From: Spirochaetaceae bacterium
Lineage (GTDB): Bacteria; Spirochaetota; Spirochaetia; DSM-27196; PWMO01
Assembly: GCA_003558175.1 (NCBI GenBank)
Contig: PWMO01000493.1
Location: forward strand, 1 to 5,944
Direction of reading: 5' to 3'
Length of the DNA stretch: 5,944 nt
The notes under the pieces are model-generated. The model had not been told where the DNA came from. It searched no databases and saw nothing but the letters and a program-made list of their open reading frames with translations. Of the stretch, positions 1-5,883 are shown in pieces (the stretch's first letter is position 1; the number at the start of each line of letters is the position of its first letter). The position numbers were made by a program, and so were the translations under genes.

Positions 1-408
1 CTTTTTATGGATCTCGATGGGTTCAAACCTGTGAACGATAATTATGGACACGCCGTGGGTGACGCGGTGCTGCGCGTGATCGCGGCGCGGCTTAACTCAT
101 CAATGCGCGCGTCCGACGTGGTGGCCCGCGTCGGTGGTGACGAGTTTGTTGTGGTGATTCGGGACATCGAGCATGTCGGTCAGACAGAGGTCGTGGTTCA
201 GAAGGTGATGTCAACGATTGCACAACCGATTGTGATCGAGGGGCAGCGGATTACGTTGTCCGCCAGTGCCGGCGTGAGCGTCTTCCCCTCGGACGGAGAA
301 TCTTTTGACGAGCTTCTCGGGTGCGCAGATGAAGCGATGTACCAGGTGAAGAATGCACGCGGAGCGGAACGCTGGGCGTTTTACGGCAGCTCGGCACATG
401 GAGAGTAG
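1..408 (+). CDS. Diguanylate cyclase, C-terminal GGDEF domain (5' end outside window)
   Basis: This is the 3' part of a gene for a diguanylate cyclase, which makes the second messenger cyclic di-GMP from two GTP. The reading frame is open from the first base, and the first residues (LFMDLDGFKPVND) are the core of a GGDEF domain, so the Met at position 7 is internal and not the start. Numbering from the first codon, expected active-site residues are present: Asp4 (metal), Asn12 and Asp21 (guanine contacts) and the intact signature GGDEF at 45-49. The product-inhibition I-site RxxD is also present (RASD, 36-39), exactly five residues before GGDEF, so feedback inhibition is likely. The usual domain end (ADEAMYQVKNARG) is followed by about 15 residues and a TAG stop, so there is no EAL domain after it. 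Sensor domains upstream cannot be seen. It converges on the Nudix gene with 19 bp between stops and no clear terminator. Confidence 0.94.
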   Translation, partial: LFMDLDGFKPVNDNYGHAVGDAVLRVIAARLNSSMRASDVVARVGGDEFVVVIRDIEHVGQTEVVVQKVMSTIAQPIVIEGQRITLSASAGVSVFPSDGESFDELLGCADEAMYQVKNARGAERWAFYGSSAHGE

Positions 409-427
409 CGGGCTGTTCGACTGTGAC

Positions 428-931
428 TCACGGAGCGGAGAGCGTGACTCGATGATCGATCATGCGGTCGCCGTCGAAGGTGAATACACCGCGGACAAAG
501 CGGCCCTCAAGCGCGTGCGGCAGCCAGAGGCGGTCGTCGGCCCACATCTGATCGTAGGGGATGCTTTGCAGGTCACACCAGAAGGGAAGCGCCTCGTCGG
601 TCTCGGTGAGAGTGCCGCGCCAGCGAGCGGCGAAAAAGACTCGAACATGCATGCCGTACCCGTCGGCAAAGACAAAGCTGAGCTCTGCGCGTTCACTGGG
701 ATCAAGAGGCTCGAGGCCCACTTCTTCCCGGGTTTCACGAACGGCCGCTTCAATGGCCGTCTCACCCGCTTCAATGCGCCCACCGGGGCCGTTAATTTTG
801 CCCCGGCCGAGGCCACGTTTCTTGTGAATCAGAAGCAGCCGCGAACCGTTGCGCAGAAAGCAGAGAACGGCGTGGTCGGTGGGCTGCCAGAATTCCCATT
901 CGATGTTGTCTACCCGTAACGCGCGCGACAT
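428..931 (-). CDS. Nudix hydrolase, MTH1-like 8-oxo-dGTP diphosphatase
   Basis: A 167-residue Nudix hydrolase that probably converts oxidised purine nucleoside triphosphates such as 8-oxo-dGTP to the monophosphate in the cytoplasm, keeping damaged bases out of DNA. The Nudix box GX5EX7REUXEEXGU is complete at residues 51-73 (GRIEAGE, then RETREEVGL), with catalytic glutamates at 66, 69 and 70; the hydrophobic U position holds Thr67. Beyond the box it follows human MTH1 closely: Asn47 in KINGPGG matches MTH1 Asn33, and WADD at 130-133 matches the MTH1 Trp117/Asp119/Asp120 set that recognises the oxidised base. The C-terminal part (FVRGVFTFDGDRMIDH) also parallels MTH1 (FHGYFKFQG...ILDY). It has extra residues at the N-terminus compared with MTH1. 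The ATG at 931 is the only good start, as no other Met lies in the first 90 residues; the Shine-Dalgarno is weak (TAGGG). Family call is firm; exact substrate is inferred. Confidence 0.94.
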   Translation of the reverse strand: MSRALRVDNIEWEFWQPTDHAVLCFLRNGSRLLLIHKKRGLGRGKINGPGGRIEAGETAIEAAVRETREEVGLEPLDPSERAELSFVFADGYGMHVRVFFAARWRGTLTETDEALPFWCDLQSIPYDQMWADDRLWLPHALEGRFVRGVFTFDGDRMIDHRVTLSAP

Positions 932-938
932 TGCGCCC

Positions 939-956
939 TACCATATGCAAATGGTA
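939..956. promoter_or_regulatory. Palindromic operator candidate over the Nudix -10 element
   Basis: The sequence TACCAT-N6-ATGGTA forms a perfect inverted repeat with 6-bp arms and a 6-bp AT-rich centre, 18 bp overall. It covers the -10 element of the minus-strand promoter and touches a possible extended -10 (TGGTAATCT, 952-960) facing the small plus-strand gene. A dimeric repressor bound here would block the Nudix promoter and might also control the divergent gene. The regulator is unknown and no family can be assigned from the sequence. Confidence 0.35.
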
Positions 957-968
957 ATCTGCTGTCAA
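940..968 (-). promoter_or_regulatory. Sigma70-like promoter of the Nudix gene
   Basis: Reading the minus strand, a perfect -35 hexamer TTGACA (963-968) is followed by a 17-bp spacer and the -10 hexamer TATGGT (940-945, 4 of 6 consensus bases, including T1, A2 and T6). The -10 ends only 8 bp before the A of the Nudix ATG. Transcription from this promoter would therefore start about two or three bases before the start codon, giving a leaderless or nearly leaderless mRNA. This agrees with the weak Shine-Dalgarno, part of which lies inside the -10. Confidence 0.6.
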
Positions 969-1028
969 TCGCGGCGTTGCGAGCGGCGGGACACGCGGGA
1001 CTGGTAACACGTGGGAGCAGAACGGGCG

Positions 1029-1316
1029 ATGAGCAAAGAAGAGCAGCAATCTGATGCGGGCGGTGACAACTCTGCCGCGCCGGCTGCGGATGCGCAACGG
1101 CTCCTGGTGCGACTGTGGCGCGAGCGCCAGGCGGTGCGAGCGAGCGGCCGCATGCCGCAACGGATTGTACTCTCAATGCAGAACTACAAGCTTCTGCAGA
1201 GCTACCATGCGCTGCTGGGAGAGCTTCCCAATCCCAACATCGACTACATCACGCGCTATACGGTGTTCGACCTCCCGGTCTACATCGGCGATTCCAGCGA
1301 TTGCACCGTTGAGTGA
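1029..1316 (+). CDS. Small hypothetical protein, divergent from the Nudix gene
   Basis: A predicted protein of 95 residues that I do not recognise. The N-terminal 25 or so residues are polar and low in complexity (Ser, Gln, Asp, Ala), then a basic helix-like stretch (RLLVRLWRERQAVRASGR) leads to a better-ordered part, RIVLSMQNYKLLQSYHALLG, and a tail rich in Tyr, Ile and Asp. There is no signal peptide or membrane segment, so it is probably cytoplasmic. The ATG at 1029 has GGGAG at 1013-1017, 11 bases upstream; a GTG at 1011 in the same frame would add six residues. Amino-acid composition is balanced in this frame and Arg-rich in the overlapping ones, which favours it being real. Its last 37 bases overlap the 3' end of sppA on the other strand. 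A possible extended -10 (TGGTAATCT, 952-960) lies upstream. Function unknown. Confidence 0.6.
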   Translation: MSKEEQQSDAGGDNSAAPAADAQRLLVRLWRERQAVRASGRMPQRIVLSMQNYKLLQSYHALLGELPNPNIDYITRYTVFDLPVYIGDSSDCTVE

Positions 1317-2980
1317 AGCGCCTCGAACGGATGCAACGCGTCGAACAGATGAAACGCCTCGGGAAGGATCACAAGCGGCGTGCGCCAGAGGGATCGTAAC
1401 TCCGTCAGTTGTCGTAGCGTGAGCGGCGTTGGCTGGAAAGAAGCGTTCGACAGTCCCGTTTGGGCGATTTCCGGTCCCGCGCCACCGGCAGCCGCGGTTG
1501 ATCCCAACGAACGACCGTCAATCAATCGCTCGAGCAGGGAGGGTTTGACACGCGGATAGAAGCGCACCGCGGGCTTCTTTACTCCGGCGAGAGCCGCCGC
1601 ACGGTCAATTGCCTGCGGCAGCCCGCCGACCTCGTCAATCAGTTTCTGGTTCAGCGCCTCGGCACCGTCCCAGACCCGCCCTTCAGACAGCTGATGCACA
1701 TGCTCGACCTCGAGCCGGCGCGATGTCGCCACCAGCTGCAAGAAACGCGCGTAGATGCGTTCGATCTCGCGCTCCATCAGGGCTCGTTCTTCCGTGGTCA
1801 TGGAGCGGAACAGCGAGCCCATGTCCTGGTACGGCGTAGTCTTGACCGTTTTGTGGGTGATTCCGAGTCGGTGCCAGAGCCGGGATGCCGTCAATACCAG
1901 CGACACCACGCCGATAGAGCCGGTAAGGGTGGTCTTTTCGGCCAGCACCGGGGTGCCGGCGGTCGCGATCCAGTAGCCACCAGAGGCGGCGACCGTGGAC
2001 ATTGACGACACGATCGGTTTCTGCTGCCCGAGATTATGCAGTTCGTAGCGGATCAGTTCAGATGCCGTAGCCGAGCCTCCCGGCGAGTTGATGCGCACGA
2101 CAACCGCTTTGCAGCGCTTGTTCTTGCTGATGGCGTTGATCTGTTGCAGAATTGTGGCGGCGCCGGTGGCGTTGCCGAACAGCGGGTGGCGGCGTGACTC
2201 TCCATCTACTATTGGCCCTTCAACAAACAACACCGCCACCTGCTTGCCCTTGGCGTAGCCTGCCGCTGCGCTCTTCACCCGCGCCGCTTTCTGTTTGCTC
2301 GACTTGAGCCGGTCGGTCACGTCACGCACTGTTGCCACATCGTGCACCCAGCCCTCGGCAACCGCCTCTTCATCGTGGACTACCCGGCCGTGCAACAGCT
2401 CTTCGATTGCCGCTGAAGAAGCGCGATACTCTTCTGTCAAGACGCGGACCACCTCGCGCTGCTTCACGTCAAAGTACTCCTGGTACTGCCGCTGGTTATC
2501 CGGGTCGAGCGTGTCGGTGCGGAAGGGATCGGCGGCGGATTTGAATCTGCCACGGCGAAACACTTCGGCGCGGACGCCTCTGCGTTCGAGCATCCGCCGC
2601 AGAAACACAAAGGAGTGGCCGACTCCGTCGAGCGCGAGCGTGCCGAGCGGCGCGATATGGCGATGGTCGCAGGCCGAACCGAGATAGAGGGCGGACTCGC
2701 GATACTGCGTGGCACAGAAGTGCAGCTCTTTTCCGCGTTCCCGTAAACGCTGCAGCTCGCGCCGTATCTGTTCGGCAGCGGCCGAGAACTCGGGGAGGAA
2801 ATCGGCGTGCATATCGATGATCACATGGCGCACCGACTTTCGCTGCAGCAGGCTTTCTATGCGGGCAAGGAAGGAGCTGAAGTGAAACGCCCTCCGGTCG
2901 GCCATGCGGCTGCGCAGCGATTGGTCCGACGGTGCAGTGTCGCGGTATGGTCCGGACAGGGTCAGTTTGGCATACGACAT
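1280..2980 (-). CDS. sppA: Signal peptide peptidase SppA, long form, without N-terminal anchor
   Basis: A 566-residue serine protease of the SppA family (peptidase S49), which degrades leftover signal peptides and other membrane-associated peptides. It has the long, two-domain form: an N-terminal S49 domain at about 45-225 supplies the general base Lys147 (GRFKSAADPF), and the C-terminal domain at about 246-470 supplies the nucleophile Ser333 (VAASGGYW). These match Lys209 and Ser409 of E. coli SppA. RINSPGGSA (296-304) and TLTGSIGV (351-358) are other family motifs. E. coli SppA has an N-terminal membrane helix; here the protein begins MSYAKLTLSGPY with no hydrophobic segment, and no in-frame start lies between it and the upstream gene. 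Residues 480-566 form an atypical tail with a hexapeptide repeat. The start is supported by GAGGG (2987-2991) six bases before the ATG. It is the last gene of the operon, 41 bp after the TIGR03545 gene. Confidence 0.93.
   Translation of the reverse strand: MSYAKLTLSGPYRDTAPSDQSLRSRMADRRAFHFSSFLARIESLLQRKSVRHVIIDMHADFLPEFSAAAEQIRRELQRLRERGKELHFCATQYRESALYLGSACDHRHIAPLGTLALDGVGHSFVFLRRMLERRGVRAEVFRRGRFKSAADPFRTDTLDPDNQRQYQEYFDVKQREVVRVLTEEYRASSAAIEELLHGRVVHDEEAVAEGWVHDVATVRDVTDRLKSSKQKAARVKSAAAGYAKGKQVAVLFVEGPIVDGESRRHPLFGNATGAATILQQINAISKNKRCKAVVVRINSPGGSATASELIRYELHNLGQQKPIVSSMSTVAASGGYWIATAGTPVLAEKTTLTGSIGVVSLVLTASRLWHRLGITHKTVKTTPYQDMGSLFRSMTTEERALMEREIERIYARFLQLVATSRRLEVEHVHQLSEGRVWDGAEALNQKLIDEVGGLPQAIDRAAALAGVKKPAVRFYPRVKPSLLERLIDGRSLGSTAAAGGAGPEIAQTGLSNASFQPTPLTLRQLTELRSLWRTPLVILPEAFHLFDALHPFEALHSTVQSLESPM
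1307..1360 (-). repeat. Three 18-bp tandem repeats inside the sppA tail
   Basis: Three consecutive 18-bp units encode SppA residues 541-558 as EAFHLF, DALHPF and EALHST. The units at 1343-1360 and 1325-1342 match at 15 of 18 bases; the third, at 1307-1324, has diverged more and runs into the convergent overlap. The pattern F[DE]ALH[PS] is compatible with an amphipathic segment. It probably arose by local duplication. Confidence 0.7.
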
Positions 2981-3021
2981 GTGAAGCCCTCGTCTTCTGT
3001 TTCCGACCGGGCGGTCTCCGC

Positions 3022-5151
3022 TCAGCGGAAGCGCGGCAGGCGCTCGGTGTCTATTCCGGGCACCGGTACACGGTCGATCAGCGACTCTACCTCGCGCTCA
3101 ATCTCTTCTCGTGCACGCCGCTCTGCTGCGGCACGCAGTTCCGCCACACGGCTTTCGATCGCCGCAAGCGAAGCCTCCGCCTCACGACGATACCCTTCGG
3201 CTCGTGTCAGTTCCGCACGGGCCGCGTCGGCAAGATCGGTCAGACGGGTCTCAAGCGGCTCGAGAGTCTCGCGACCGCGTGCCGCCACTGTGTTCAGTTC
3301 ACGGCGCAGCTCTGCCTCGAACGCTGCGCGCTGCTGGTCCATGTAACTCCGGACTCCGGCGGCAATGTGTCGGTCCAGGGTGGTGCTGCCGCGCAGCGAG
3401 GAAATGCGGTTGTCGCGCGCAGTATATTCGAATGTTGCGCCGATGTCCTCGGCGTCGGCGGCCGCTTCAGCCAGAATACGGTCAAGCGCGGCAACACCGG
3501 TTTCCAGCACGAGACTGGGATCGCGAATGGTGATTTCGGCCGCACCGCGCACCGTCCAGTCGCGCTCGAGCAGCATCGAGGTTTGCACATCGGCGGGGCC
3601 CGCGAGCTCTCGCAGTCGTACCTGCCCCCAGTCCGCCCGGGTGGCAACCGGCAGACCGGCAGCGCCGTACTCGAGCCGCATCAGTGGGCCTCCGCGCCGA
3701 TGCAGCGCGAGGCTCGCATCAACCGCGTGTCGACGCGTTCCGGCTACCGTCTGGACGTGCAGTTCAGTCGGGCGCCCGGTAAGCTGCGGTGCACTCGAGA
3801 CGCTCCGGAGGAGCCCTTCGTGAAAGCTCCCGGATTCTTCGCTGCCAAACGAGACTTGCGTCAGTCCGAGATAGAAGCGAGGCCAGGAAACACCCGGATA
3901 CGAAACATCGATGCCACCCGGACGATACGGGGCGCGGCGTTCGCTCGGGTCACCGCTGTCGAGCAGCGCCTGTAGCTCCCGGGCACGATCCAGATAGTGG
4001 AAAAGGTCGCCGAAGCGTTCCTGCAGCAGAGCCTCCACAATGTTCATAACAAATCCGGTGGGATCATCAGTCACATCGGTGATGCGGTCGGCGAGGTAGC
4101 TCATGTCGGCGGAGAGTGCTGTGGCAAATGCGTCCCCGAGCGCAACGGCCGCGGCAGCGTCATCGCGCACCGCGGTCAGATCGGCTTCAGCTGCGTCTAT
4201 GGTAGCGGTCACCTCTCGGGAGAGCTGCTGGACCTCGCGCAGGGTAGTCAGCGCAGTTTCAAGATCGTCGATCTCTCGCGGGCGGAAAGTTTCAAGCCGT
4301 CGCACCGTACCGCTCAGATCGTCGAGCCGGGTGGCGGTAGTGTCAAAGCGCGTGCTGAGGTTCTCAGCGGCGGTCTCCAACTGCTGCCGCGCGTCGGACG
4401 TCAGTTGGGGAACCGAAAGCTGCTCGTAGTGCTGCATCAGAAACGCCTCAGCGTCTTCGGGTTGGAGGCTCATGAGCGCGAATCCGGCGAGGCCGATTGT
4501 CTCCTCCGCTGGTTGTTCAGTCCGTTGCGGGGCAACTCCCGGCAGCGCACCGGACTCCGCGCGTTCGGTATTCCAGCGAATGTTTCGTACGCTGAGTGTG
4601 TGAGCCACGAAGTTTCCCTTCAGCAGCTCGAACAGGTTGATGTCGATGACCGAGGGTCCGATTTCGAACAGGTTGCGCAGAGGTCGGTCACGATCGGCTA
4701 CAGACACCGATTCGAGCCGAAGCGTGCCGTCCAGCAGCCGCAGATCAAGTCCATGGATCTCGGCGCGTGCCTCAAACACCGACTCGAGCGCATTTTCGCC
4801 GACGCGGGTAAGCAATGAGTTCTTGAAAAGGAGGTTGAACAGGATGATCGCAGCTACCAGCAGCAGCAGGGTAATGACGCGTCCGGTCTTCAACGATCCC
4901 CTGTTCTTGCGTATCTGTTTGGCGAGCGCGTTCGCGCGCTTGAGCGACGCTGCCTCGAGATCTGATCGCAACCGGTACGCGCCGTGTTCGTCGACCGCAA
5001 AACACCGTCTGAGGAACTCCCGGTCCTGCGGCAGATAGAGCCCGCCGACGATGCGTTTTTCGAACTGCCTCTCGGTGTACGATTTGCGCAGTAGTGGGTT
5101 GGGTCTCTTACCTGTGGTCTCGTTTTGTTGGCTCGAGTTATTCTCGCTCAT
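3022..5151 (-). CDS. TIGR03545 family protein: membrane-anchored, AsmA-like and coiled-coil
   Basis: A 709-residue protein recognised as the uncharacterised TIGR03545 family, normally paired with TIGR03546 as here. Residues 1-90 are polar and basic, presumably cytoplasmic. One transmembrane helix follows at 91-109 (RVITLLLLVAAIILFNLLF), so the rest should lie in the periplasm. Residues 115-204 resemble the start of AsmA-type proteins: an ALESVFEARAEI helix, then GLDLRLLDGTLRLESVSVAD, and a strand-rich part ending in SGALP. Heptad-like, Glu/Arg/Leu-rich stretches suggest coiled coils at about 253-335 and 602-692. Between them, about 410-600, is a strand-rich region (for example FYLGLTQVSF) that may be a second part of the fold. 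The start ATG has GGGGGA four bases upstream, lying in the 15-bp gap after the TIGR03546 gene, so translation may be coupled. AsmA proteins and their relatives are linked to phospholipid transport to the outer membrane; a similar job here is inference. Confidence 0.86.
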   Translation of the reverse strand: MSENNSSQQNETTGKRPNPLLRKSYTERQFEKRIVGGLYLPQDREFLRRCFAVDEHGAYRLRSDLEAASLKRANALAKQIRKNRGSLKTGRVITLLLLVAAIILFNLLFKNSLLTRVGENALESVFEARAEIHGLDLRLLDGTLRLESVSVADRDRPLRNLFEIGPSVIDINLFELLKGNFVAHTLSVRNIRWNTERAESGALPGVAPQRTEQPAEETIGLAGFALMSLQPEDAEAFLMQHYEQLSVPQLTSDARQQLETAAENLSTRFDTTATRLDDLSGTVRRLETFRPREIDDLETALTTLREVQQLSREVTATIDAAEADLTAVRDDAAAAVALGDAFATALSADMSYLADRITDVTDDPTGFVMNIVEALLQERFGDLFHYLDRARELQALLDSGDPSERRAPYRPGGIDVSYPGVSWPRFYLGLTQVSFGSEESGSFHEGLLRSVSSAPQLTGRPTELHVQTVAGTRRHAVDASLALHRRGGPLMRLEYGAAGLPVATRADWGQVRLRELAGPADVQTSMLLERDWTVRGAAEITIRDPSLVLETGVAALDRILAEAAADAEDIGATFEYTARDNRISSLRGSTTLDRHIAAGVRSYMDQQRAAFEAELRRELNTVAARGRETLEPLETRLTDLADAARAELTRAEGYRREAEASLAAIESRVAELRAAAERRAREEIEREVESLIDRVPVPGIDTERLPRFR

Positions 5152-5166
5152 CGGGTCCCCCGCGTT

Positions 5167-5706
5167 CTATCGCAATGCCTGATACACGCCCATCCAGTGG
5201 CGCGTGGCGCCGATGAGCCGTGACACCAGCGGGAATTTGGTGACCGCCTTCACCGGACGGCTTGCGGCCAGCGCCGGAACGACGTGCGTACGTACCGCCA
5301 TTACCGCGATGCGGCCGATCAGAAAGAGCGGTACCCACAGGGCCAGGCCTGCTATCAGCCCACCCATGACCAGCGTATTGTTGAACCGGGTAAACGGTGC
5401 CGGCGGGAGGTTGTAGAGCGAAGTGAAAAAGCCGTGAAGTCCGGGAGCGGTCAGGACGGCGTGCCCGATGCGGTGCAGCAACGGATCGGCAACGCTGGAA
5501 ACGGGGGCCAGAATCGCGATGAAGACCAGGGCAACCGCATGGTTGATGCGCAGAAAAAACATCAGGGCCAGCAGGCCAAACCAGAGAAGATTGGAGCCGG
5601 GTATCAGTGTCAGGAGCACGGCGGTGGCGATGGCCGCCGCGACCTCGCCCGGTCTGCGATTGCTGTATAAGCCTGCGACGATCCTGGCGATCCACCCGAC
5701 GATCAT
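5167..5706 (-). CDS. TIGR03546 family inner-membrane protein (DUF2062-like)
   Basis: A 179-residue multi-pass membrane protein recognised as TIGR03546, the small partner of TIGR03545. Hydrophobic segments lie at about 22-36, 38-53, 57-76 and 112-138, which suggests an inner-membrane protein with three or four membrane passes. Family-like features are RPGEVAAAIATAVLLTLIPG near the N-terminus, LRIN (52-55), ADPLLHRIGHAVLTAP (73-88) and FNNTLVMG (108-115). The layout of the first half (short polar start, Pro-Gly turn between two hydrophobic stretches, then LRIN) resembles DUF2062 proteins. The function is unknown. The ATG at 5706 has an excellent Shine-Dalgarno, AGGAGG, eight bases upstream, stronger than those of the two following genes, as expected for the first gene of the operon. 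Its stop lies 15 bp before the TIGR03545 start. Confidence 0.86.
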   Translation of the reverse strand: MIVGWIARIVAGLYSNRRPGEVAAAIATAVLLTLIPGSNLLWFGLLALMFFLRINHAVALVFIAILAPVSSVADPLLHRIGHAVLTAPGLHGFFTSLYNLPPAPFTRFNNTLVMGGLIAGLALWVPLFLIGRIAVMAVRTHVVPALAASRPVKAVTKFPLVSRLIGATRHWMGVYQALR

Positions 5707-5714
5707 GCTACGTT

Positions 5715-5735
5715 CCTCCTCGCTCTTACTGAGCG
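5715..5735 (-). promoter_or_regulatory. Strong Shine-Dalgarno next to a small hairpin, TIGR03546 leader
   Basis: AGGAGG (5715-5720) is spaced eight bases from the ATG. Directly before it in the mRNA, CGCTC-AGTAA-GAGCG (5721-5735) can form a five-pair GC-rich hairpin with a five-base loop. The stem leaves the Shine-Dalgarno free, so it may help expose the site; any regulatory role is speculative. Confidence 0.6.
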
Positions 5736-5746
5736 GTCCGGTGCGT

Positions 5747-5774
5747 TTGCGTTACGCCCGTTGTCTTACGCCCA
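5747..5774. repeat. Two 14-bp tandem repeats in the operon leader
   Basis: Units 5747-5760 and 5761-5774 match at 11 of 14 bases and share the core TTACGCCC (GGGCGTAA on the transcribed-sense strand). They sit between the possible -10 element and the Shine-Dalgarno, in the early transcribed region, where a protein or RNA contact could act. They may also be chance. Confidence 0.5.
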
Positions 5775-5779
5775 TTGTA
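5774..5779 (-). promoter_or_regulatory. Possible -10 element of the TIGR03546-TIGR03545-sppA operon
   Basis: TACAAT on the minus strand matches the sigma70 -10 consensus at five of six bases. It would give a leader of about 60 nt before the TIGR03546 ATG. No convincing -35 is found 16-18 bp upstream (CTGCGT at 17 bp), so an activator or another sigma factor would be needed, or the site is accidental. Confidence 0.3.
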
Positions 5780-5836
5780 CATCATTCAATACAGGAACGC
5801 AGCGGAAACTCCCGCCAATCTCCCGCCGCGGCTGCC

Positions 5837-5883
5837 GTACTACCCGGTTCTACCGAACCACGGTACTACCCACCGCTACCGAA
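5837..5883. repeat. Pair of direct repeats, GTACTACCC-N4-CTACCGAA, 26 bp apart
   Basis: Two 21-bp units (5837-5857 and 5863-5883) share both flanking blocks exactly, GTACTACCC and CTACCGAA, and differ completely in the four bases between them. A weaker, decayed third copy may follow at about 5889. The 26-bp period is not a multiple of three, and each minus-strand frame meets a stop in this region, so this is not protein-coding repetition. The first unit contains a small inverted repeat GGTTC-TACC-GAACC (5846-5859). They lie about 60-110 bp upstream of the possible operon -10. The rest of 5780-5944 shows no supported gene. Confidence 0.55.

Noticed and set aside
422..449. TCACG/CGTGA inverted repeat and GTGACTC direct repeat near the convergent ends of the GGDEF and Nudix genes, as a terminator
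   Set aside because: Only five pairs with a ten-base loop and no T-tract on either strand.
452..463. Perfect 12-bp palindrome ATGATCGATCAT
   Set aside because: Lies within the Nudix coding sequence (residues MIDH region) and is explained by codons; one such palindrome is expected by chance or minor selection.
353..919. Open frame of 188 codons on the plus strand opposite the Nudix gene
   Set aside because: The minus-strand Nudix protein is clearly real with an intact Nudix box; the plus frame has no family-like features and would overlap the end of the GGDEF gene.
3005..3016. Inverted repeat GACCG-CC-CGGTC between the TIGR03545 and sppA genes, as a terminator
   Set aside because: The loop is too tight, the stem is short and no T-run follows; sppA is probably read through from the same transcript.
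2932..3975. Long open frame (347 codons) on the plus strand opposite the TIGR03545 and sppA genes
   Set aside because: It is antisense to well-supported genes, has an Arg/Ser/Gly/Cys-rich composition typical of shadow frames in GC-rich DNA, and shows no domain.
3997..4818. Open frame of 273 codons on the plus strand
   Set aside because: Shadow of the TIGR03545 gene; no recognisable motif and no suitable ribosome binding site noted.
5138..5695. Open frame of 185 codons on the minus strand overlapping the TIGR03546 gene in another frame
   Set aside because: Arg/Gln/Pro-rich, no Shine-Dalgarno, whereas the alternative frame gives a recognised membrane protein with an AGGAGG site.
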